DNA of 64,000 bases from Frigoribacterium sp. Leaf415 (GTDB lineage: Bacteria; Actinomycetota; Actinomycetes; Actinomycetales; Microbacteriaceae), in assembly GCF_001424645.1 (NCBI RefSeq), contig NZ_LMQR01000001.1, positions 2,492,621 to 2,556,620 of the forward strand. The letters run 5' to 3'. Position 1 is the first letter of the stretch, and each line of letters opens with the position of its first letter. The position numbers and the translations under genes are program-made. Positions 58,771 to 64,000 of this stretch are shown here, piece by piece. The notes beneath the pieces were generated by a model. It was not told the origin of the DNA. It saw only the letters and a program-made list of their open reading frames with translations, and did no database searches.

Positions 58771-60059
58771 GCGGACGCCCGCGCCGCGACCGGGTGCGCC
58801 GCGGCGACCGCGTGCACGGCGGCCTCGAAGGCGTCGAGCGCGACGGCCACGTCGTCGATCGTGACGATCTCGTCGGGGTGGTGGCTGATGCCGGCGTTGC
58901 CGCAGCGGACGAAGAGCATGGCCCACTCGGTCAGCTCGGCGACGGCCATGGCGTCGTGCCCGGCCTTCGAGAACAGCACCATCGGGTCGGCGTCGCCGGT
59001 GGCGGCGATGCCCTCGCGGACGAACCCCCGGAGGCGCGGTGAGGCCACGACGGCCGGCGCACGGTGGGTCTCGTCCACCGAGAAGGTCAGGCCGCGACGC
59101 TGGCCGACCTCGGCGGCGACGGCCTGGATGTCGGCCCAGACCTGATCGCGTCGGTCGTCGTGCTCGCCGCGGAGGTCGAGGCTGAACTCGACGAGCCCCG
59201 GGATGACGTTCACGCCGCCGGGGAAGGCCTGCAGCCGGCCGACGGTGGCGATGCAGTCGGCCTCGCGGGCCAGGCGCTCGACCGCCAGCACGACCTCGCT
59301 GGCCCCGGCGAGCGCGTCGTGCCGACGGTGGAACGGAACGCCGCCCGCATGTCCGGCGACGCCGGTCAGGGTCAGCTCGAAACGTCGCGCCCCGGCGATC
59401 GACGAGACGACGGCGAGCGCCCGATCGGCTTCCTCGAGGTAGGGGCCCTGCTCGATGTGGGTCTCGAGGTAGCCGATCACGTCGGTCGGTTCGTAGGCGG
59501 CGTCGGTGACCCGGTCGGGGTCGAGACCGAAGGCCAGGAACGCCTCACGCAGCGTCGTGCCGGACGCGTCGGCCAGGGACCACCACTCGGGCACCCAGGT
59601 GCCGGCGACCGCACGGGAACCGAGCAGGGCGGTGCCGAAGCGGGTGCCCTCTTCGTCGCCGAAGGCGAGGACCTCGATCGCGAACGGCAGGCGGCTGCCC
59701 CGGGCCGACAGCCGTTCGACCAGGGCGATGCCGAGCAGCACGCCGAGGATGCCGTCGTACCGACCGGCGTCGGGCACCGTGTCGAGGTGCGAGCCGAGCA
59801 GCAGGGCGGGCAGGCCGGGCTCGGTGCCCTCGTAGCGGCCGCGCTGGTTGCCGGCCGCGTCCTGCCACGTCGTCATGCCGGCCTGTCGCATCCACCCGCC
59901 GGCCATCGCGTTGACCCGGGCGTGCTCGGGCGAGAGGTACACGCGCTCGATGCCGGTCGGGCTGCTCGAGACCGCGGCCAGGGCGTCGCAGCGTTCGAGG
60001 ACATGACGGGCCTCGTCGAGGGGACCGCCCTCGGGGGCGGTGGTGGCCTCGGGACTCAC
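58767..60059 (-). CDS. allC: Allantoate amidohydrolase / M20-family Zn hydrolase
   Basis: The 430-residue protein belongs to the allantoate amidohydrolase/ureidoglycolate-type M20 family. Metal ligands are seen in GSHLDTVPDAGRYDG (His, Asp), FGDEEGTRFG (Glu pair), THIEQGPYLE (His) and RCGNAGISHHPDEIV (last His). VAGHAGGVPFHRRHDALAGA is the conserved dimerisation segment. It should convert allantoate to ureidoglycine. Overlaps by GTGA with the genes on both sides show translational coupling. Confidence 0.88.
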   Translation of the reverse strand: MSPEATTAPEGGPLDEARHVLERCDALAAVSSSPTGIERVYLSPEHARVNAMAGGWMRQAGMTTWQDAAGNQRGRYEGTEPGLPALLLGSHLDTVPDAGRYDGILGVLLGIALVERLSARGSRLPFAIEVLAFGDEEGTRFGTALLGSRAVAGTWVPEWWSLADASGTTLREAFLAFGLDPDRVTDAAYEPTDVIGYLETHIEQGPYLEEADRALAVVSSIAGARRFELTLTGVAGHAGGVPFHRRHDALAGASEVVLAVERLAREADCIATVGRLQAFPGGVNVIPGLVEFSLDLRGEHDDRRDQVWADIQAVAAEVGQRRGLTFSVDETHRAPAVVASPRLRGFVREGIAATGDADPMVLFSKAGHDAMAVAELTEWAMLFVRCGNAGISHHPDEIVTIDDVAVALDAFEAAVHAVAAAHPVAARASA

Positions 60060-61405
60060 GCCGCGCCTCCTTCCGGGGCCGCGCCTCCGGCGGTCGCGGC
60101 ATCGAGGTCGGGCGACTGCTGGTCGGGGACGACCGAGGAGGCGCGGGTCGCCTCGGACGTCGCGGCCGACGACGAGCGGTCCACGTCGAGGTAGACGTCG
60201 TACGCGGCCCCGACGCCGCCGCCGCTCGCGATCGGCGCGCCCTCGCGACGGAGCACGGCCTCGAGCGCCGCGAGGGTCGTGAGCACGGTGTCGCGACGTG
60301 CGTTGTAGCCCATCGTGCCGATGCGCCAGACCTTGCCGTGCAGCGGGCCGAACGAGGTGCCGATCTCGATGCCGAAGTCGGCGAGCAAGGCGCCACGCAC
60401 CCGGTCGCCGTCGACCCCGTCGGGGATCACCACGGCGACCACGTTGTTCATCTTGTGCGCGAGGTCGCCGAAGGTCTCGAGGCCGAGCCCCTTCACGCCG
60501 GCGAGCATGGCGCGGCCGTGCAGCTCGTGTCGCGCCACCATGGCGTCCACGCCCTCGTCGACGACGAGGCGGGCGCACTCGCGGGCGCCCCAGAGCATCG
60601 TGGTCGCCTCGGTGTGGTGGTTGAGGCGCTGAGGGCCCCAGTAGTCGAAGATCATGGCGAGGTCGAAGTAGTTCGAGGCGATCCGGTGGGCGCTCGTCGT
60701 GTCACCTTCGGTGCGGATGCCGGCCTCGATCGACGTGCGGGCCCGGATGACCTCGACGGCCCGCTCGCTGTAGGTGACGGGCGAGGACCCCGAGGGGCCG
60801 CCGAGGCACTTCTGCAGGCCGGCGCTGACGGCGTCGAGGCCGAGCTCGTCGGTGCGGAAGGTGTTGCCGACGATCGACGCCGTGACGTCGGTGTAGAACA
60901 GCACGCCGTGGCGGGCGCAGACCTCGCCGAGCCCCTCGAGCGGCTGGGCGACGGTCGTCGAGGTGTCGCCGTGCACGACCGCGAGCAGTTTCGGCTGGAC
61001 GCGCTCGATCGCCTCGACGATGGTCTCGAGGGCGAACACCTGCCCCCAGGGCACCTCGATGACGTGGACCTCGGCCCCGCAGCGCTCGGCGATCTCGCGC
61101 AGCAGGTGCCCGAAGCGGCCGAAGACGGGCACGAGCACCTTGTCGCCCGGCTCGATCAGCGAGACGAGCGAGGCCTCGATGCCGGCGCGCGAGGTGCCGT
61201 CGACGAGCAGGGTCTGTTCGTTCGAGGTCTGGAACACCTCACGGTAGAGCGCCTGGGTCTCGTCCATGTAGGCGGTCATGGCGGGGTCGTACTGCCCGAT
61301 GAGCTGCGCCGACATGGCCCGGAGCACCCGGGGGTCGGCGTTGATCGGGCCGGGGCCCATCAGCAGGCGGGCGGGCGGGTCGATCGGCTGGAAGACTCGT
61401 TTCAC
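60056..61405 (-). CDS. pucG: (S)-ureidoglycine--glyoxylate / serine-type aminotransferase
   Basis: The 449-residue class V PLP enzyme has LLMGPGPINADPRVLRAMSA at the start, VLVPVFGRFGHLLREIAERC, YTDVTASIVGNTFRTDELGL and the PLP Lys in SAGLQKCLGGPSGSSPV. C-terminal segments include WRIGTMGYNARRDTVLTTLA, typical of alanine/serine-glyoxylate aminotransferases. In this operon it is most likely the ureidoglycine:glyoxylate aminotransferase (PucG/HpxJ). The last 45 residues are an Ala-rich tail with dispersed-repeat copies (SEATRASSVV). The GTG at 61405 is preferred since TAGGGT lies 7 nt upstream; an ATG at 61435 adds 10 residues. Confidence 0.85.
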   Translation of the reverse strand: MKRVFQPIDPPARLLMGPGPINADPRVLRAMSAQLIGQYDPAMTAYMDETQALYREVFQTSNEQTLLVDGTSRAGIEASLVSLIEPGDKVLVPVFGRFGHLLREIAERCGAEVHVIEVPWGQVFALETIVEAIERVQPKLLAVVHGDTSTTVAQPLEGLGEVCARHGVLFYTDVTASIVGNTFRTDELGLDAVSAGLQKCLGGPSGSSPVTYSERAVEVIRARTSIEAGIRTEGDTTSAHRIASNYFDLAMIFDYWGPQRLNHHTEATTMLWGARECARLVVDEGVDAMVARHELHGRAMLAGVKGLGLETFGDLAHKMNNVVAVVIPDGVDGDRVRGALLADFGIEIGTSFGPLHGKVWRIGTMGYNARRDTVLTTLAALEAVLRREGAPIASGGGVGAAYDVYLDVDRSSSAATSEATRASSVVPDQQSPDLDAATAGGAAPEGGAA

Positions 61406-61471
61406 CCGGCCCACCCTACGCAACCCGTGTTTCATGCAGGTGAACTCGTCGGCTCTCGTCAGCGGCGAGCA

Positions 61472-63142
61472 TCAGGTCGCCCAGGTCGCCGCGAGGTCGA
61501 GCAGAGACAGGTCTGACCCGCGCGGCCCCACGAGGCACAGCCCGACGGGTGCCCGCCGCCCGGAGGCGAGCGGCACCTCGAGGACCGGAACCGAGACGGC
61601 GGGGGCACCGAGCACGCCGGCGACGCAGGTCAACCCGAGCGTCGCCGAACGCACCGCGTCCACCTCGGCAGCGCTCGCGCCGAGCGAGGGCGCGGCCGAG
61701 GACGCACTCGGCAGGAGCAGCACCCGCCCGTCGAGGAGGGACTCGAGACGGTGGCGTTCGTGGCCGAGGGCGACCCGCGCCTCCTCGGCCTGCCGGGGCG
61801 AGATCGTCGCGCCGAACGCGAAGCGGGCCGCCACGTCGGCGGCGAGTTCGCCCGGATGCGCGGTGATCCAGTCGCCGTCGGACTGCCAGGCCTCGAAGGC
61901 CTGCAGCACGCGGAACAGCTCGAACAGCTGTGCGACGTCGCCCAAAAGGACCTGCTCGGGACGCGGGACGCGCCCTGCCGCGGTCGCCTCGTCGAGGGCG
62001 CGCCCGAACTCGGCCCGCACCTCGGGCGTGACCGACGAGAGCAGGGCCGGATCGACGACGTACGACGACTCGACCGACACCTGGTCCGCCGAGGGCAACG
62101 ACGCCTCGGCCGCCCGACGGAGGGTGTCGACGTCTCGGGTCAACCAGCCGACCGTGTCGAAGCTCGGCGCGAGCGGGAGCAGCCCGGTGCGGTCGACGGC
62201 CCCGTGCGTCGTGCGGAGGCCCCAGAGCCCCTGGTACGACGCGGGCACCCGGAGCGACCCGCCCGTGTCGGTGCCGAGGCCGATGCTCGCCTGCCCGAGG
62301 GCCACGGCCGCCGCCGGGCCGCTGGTCGAACCACCCGAGATCGCCCCCGGCACGGCGGGGTTCGGTGGGGTGCCGTAGGCCGAGTTGCGGCCCGCGATGC
62401 TGTACGCGAACTCGTCGGTCTGGGCGATGCCCCGCAGGTCGGCTCCGGCGTCGAGCAGGTGCTGCACCGCGGCCGCATGCCCGGTCTCGGGCGTCGCACC
62501 GGCGAGCCGCGCAGGCACCCCGGCTCCGATCGTGTGACCTGCGACGGCGAACAGGTCCTTCACGGCGACGGTCTCGCCCGCGAGCGCCCGAGAGCCCGGA
62601 GGAGGCGCGCTGCCGGTCACCCCGTCGTCGCGCCGCCCCGAGACGAGCGGCTCGCCCACGACCCGCCAGACCCGGCGGTCGATCGCCGGAGGCGACGCCT
62701 GCACCTGCGCCGACGCGATCCGCCACGGGCGAGCACCCTGCGACCCCGAACCCGACTCGCGACGCCAGAGCTGCGTGACGACACCGCGCCCACCGGAGGC
62801 CGGGGCGTTGACCGACACGACCAGGGCGGTGTCGGCGTCGAGGACCCGCACGTGGCACTCGACCACACGACGAACGGGACCCGACCCGCGCCTGCCCCGG
62901 AAGGCCGTGATGGCGTCGTGCCCGACCAACAGGCCACCGGCGTCGGCACGCATCACCGTGGCCGTCGGCTCGAAAGCCGCGGCGAGAGCGGCCTGGTCGT
63001 CGGCCGCGAGCGCCCGCTCGTAGGCGTCGAACGCGGCGCTCAGGCCGTCGGGCAGGTCACCCTCGAGGGTCGTGGGGACGGTGCCCGAGCCGACCCGTGC
63101 CTCCTCGTGCCGGGGCAGGTCGGTGGGCGTCGCGTCAGCCAC
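61472..63142 (-). CDS. Fusion of AtzH-like (DUF3225) domain with amidase-signature enzyme
   Basis: The 556-residue protein has an N-terminal AtzH-like domain (FDAYERALAADDQAALAAAF, GLLVGHDAITAFRGRRG, ALVVSVNA, residues about 30-150) and an amidase-signature domain with the triad Lys in ETVAVKDLFAVAGHTIG, cis-Ser in ISGGSTSGPAAAVALG and nucleophile Ser in GTDTGGSLRVPASYQG. In Klebsiella purine clusters HpxZ and HpxY, and in atrazine degradation AtzH and AtzE, are separate. Fused forms are known. The role is likely hydrolysis of a carboxylated urea derivative in allantoin use. No AtzG-like small subunit is visible nearby. The GTG overlaps the upstream stop by 8 nt. Confidence 0.87.
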   Translation of the reverse strand: MADATPTDLPRHEEARVGSGTVPTTLEGDLPDGLSAAFDAYERALAADDQAALAAAFEPTATVMRADAGGLLVGHDAITAFRGRRGSGPVRRVVECHVRVLDADTALVVSVNAPASGGRGVVTQLWRRESGSGSQGARPWRIASAQVQASPPAIDRRVWRVVGEPLVSGRRDDGVTGSAPPPGSRALAGETVAVKDLFAVAGHTIGAGVPARLAGATPETGHAAAVQHLLDAGADLRGIAQTDEFAYSIAGRNSAYGTPPNPAVPGAISGGSTSGPAAAVALGQASIGLGTDTGGSLRVPASYQGLWGLRTTHGAVDRTGLLPLAPSFDTVGWLTRDVDTLRRAAEASLPSADQVSVESSYVVDPALLSSVTPEVRAEFGRALDEATAAGRVPRPEQVLLGDVAQLFELFRVLQAFEAWQSDGDWITAHPGELAADVAARFAFGATISPRQAEEARVALGHERHRLESLLDGRVLLLPSASSAAPSLGASAAEVDAVRSATLGLTCVAGVLGAPAVSVPVLEVPLASGRRAPVGLCLVGPRGSDLSLLDLAATWAT

Positions 63143-64000
63143 CGAAGTCCGCCTTGCGGATGCGGGCGTGGACGCCCTTGACCAGGTCGACGACCTGCGA
63201 GATGTCGAAGTCGGTCGCGGCCGAGAGGTAGGCGTAGGCGAGGCTGCGGTCCATGCCGTAGCGGGCCTCGAGCAAGTCGATCGCCGCCCGGACGCAGGCG
63301 CGGACCGCCTCGTCGAGGTCTTCGTCGAGACCGGTCGGCACGAGCAACTCGGCGGTCTCGGCCAGCGGCCCGGCGATCTCGCCGAACAGAGCCAGGGCCT
63401 GGGCCCGCGGCACCAGGTCGAACCGGACCGTGACGCGCAGGCTGGCCTCCATCGCGGTGAGTGCGACCTCGCCGTCGCCCTGGGCGAAGTGCGGGTCGCC
63501 GACGTAGGCGAGGGCCCCGGGCACCTGGACGGGCAGGTGGAGGGAGGCGCCCTCGGTCAGCAGGGCGATGTCGACGTTGCCGCCGTGCGAGCCCGGCGGC
63601 ACCGAGTGCGGTCGCTCGTCGCCCGCGACGGCGACGCCCATGATGCCGAGGAACGGGTGCAGGGGGAACCGCACGGTGCGCTCGGCGCCGGGCACGAGCG
63701 GCAGCGTGCCGACGAGTGAACCGTCGGGTTCGTGGTCGACGGCCGCGAAGACGCTGACCGGGCCGGCCTCGAGCGGGAACTCGCCGGCGAGGGCGCCGCG
63801 ACCGTGACGGTTCGAGATGACGCCGTAGGGCACCCGCGGCGTCGCGTCGAGCAGGGTCATCGTGACGACGTCGCCGGGCTGCGCCCCGCGGATCGCGATG
63901 GGCCCGGTCACGACGTGCGGGCCGTCGGCGGCGGGGTCTCGGCCGTGCCGCTCGTCGCCCGCGGCGGCCAGGGCGACCGCGTCGTCGAGCACGTGCTCGG
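63135..64000 (-). CDS. Acetamidase/formamidase family protein, 5' end outside window
   Basis: At least 288 residues are present and the frame is open to the window edge, so the N-terminus is missing. Landmarks are VVTGPIAIRGAQPGDVVTMT, GIMGVAVAGDERPHSVPPGS, HGGNVDIALLTEGASLHLPV and VGDPHFAQGDGEVALTAMEA, all conserved in the FmdA/AmdA family of amide hydrolases. Position as the first visible gene of the allantoin operon suggests that it hydrolyses an amide such as oxamate or formamide. An AtzH-amidase fusion follows with 8-nt overlap. Confidence 0.88.
   Translation of the reverse strand, partial: EHVLDDAVALAAAGDERHGRDPAADGPHVVTGPIAIRGAQPGDVVTMTLLDATPRVPYGVISNRHGRGALAGEFPLEAGPVSVFAAVDHEPDGSLVGTLPLVPGAERTVRFPLHPFLGIMGVAVAGDERPHSVPPGSHGGNVDIALLTEGASLHLPVQVPGALAYVGDPHFAQGDGEVALTAMEASLRVTVRFDLVPRAQALALFGEIAGPLAETAELLVPTGLDEDLDEAVRACVRAAIDLLEARYGMDRSLAYAYLSAATDFDISQVVDLVKGVHARIRKADFGG

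Noticed and set aside
1..64000. tRNA or rRNA genes
   Set aside because: No cloverleaf with a GTTC-type T-loop or conserved rRNA segment was recognised by eye; a covariance search was not possible.

Overview
The window is very G+C-rich DNA with dense, short-spaced genes. Many genes start on GTG, and many carry a TANNNT box 6-7 nt before the start codon (a leaderless-type promoter). With the gene families present, this points to an actinobacterium, most likely of the family Microbacteriaceae; the genus cannot be fixed from sequence alone. No rRNA, tRNA or CRISPR array was recognised. I annotate 58 protein genes, two of them cut by the window edges.

Layout. 1-10.4 kb: housekeeping and accessory enzymes (NUDIX-like protein, two alpha/beta hydrolases, SIMPL protein, double GNAT acetyltransferase, several NAD(P)-dependent oxidoreductases, PAP2 phosphatase, azoreductase). 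10.5-16.2 kb: DNA repair pair Lhr helicase and Nei-type glycosylase. 16.5-19.9 kb: tandemly duplicated peroxiredoxin-like genes and an APC amino-acid permease. 20.0-28.8 kb: two paralogous membrane-anchored beta-propeller proteins bracketing an exported three-repeat protein, an amidoligase, a two-component system and a GNAT protein. 28.8-30.7 kb: a single-gene insertion (AlbA_2/HATPase regulator-like protein) bounded by near-identical 39-bp direct repeats. 30.7-35.7 kb: a polysaccharide operon (processive GT2 synthase, HlyD-like adaptor, GH81 beta-1,3-glucanase). 36-44 kb: HAD hydrolase, GH18 lipoprotein, SDR, glucose-6-phosphate dehydrogenase, transglutaminase-like protein and small proteins. 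44.7-48.1 kb: a lactococcin-972-type bacteriocin operon whose last gene runs out of frame into a resident lipoprotein gene. 48.4-52.8 kb: lytic-transglycosylase-like protein, AI-2E family permease, DUF1653 protein, type-B carboxylesterase. 53.3-64 kb: allantoin/purine-ring catabolism (DUF1275 membrane protein, allantoinase, and an oppositely oriented operon for acetamidase/formamidase, an AtzH-amidase fusion, a ureidoglycine-type aminotransferase, allantoate amidohydrolase and an RpiR regulator), interrupted by a cell-wall-binding-repeat protein.

The chromosome is seeded with short repeats. The 9-mer GGAGGCGCG (longer form GAGGAGGCGCGGGTC) occurs about 50 times on both strands, inside genes in several frames and between genes, where inverted pairs make hairpins. 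Three families of long intergenic palindromes or composite repeats recur at distant sites. I saw no copy of the 9-mer in the body of the AlbA_2 insertion or in the bacteriocin operon.

The strongest candidates for something new are the direct-repeat-bounded AlbA_2 gene with its own operator repeats, the exported three-repeat protein beside the amidoligase and two-component system, and the BgsAB-like glucan synthase pair with a GH81 enzyme.
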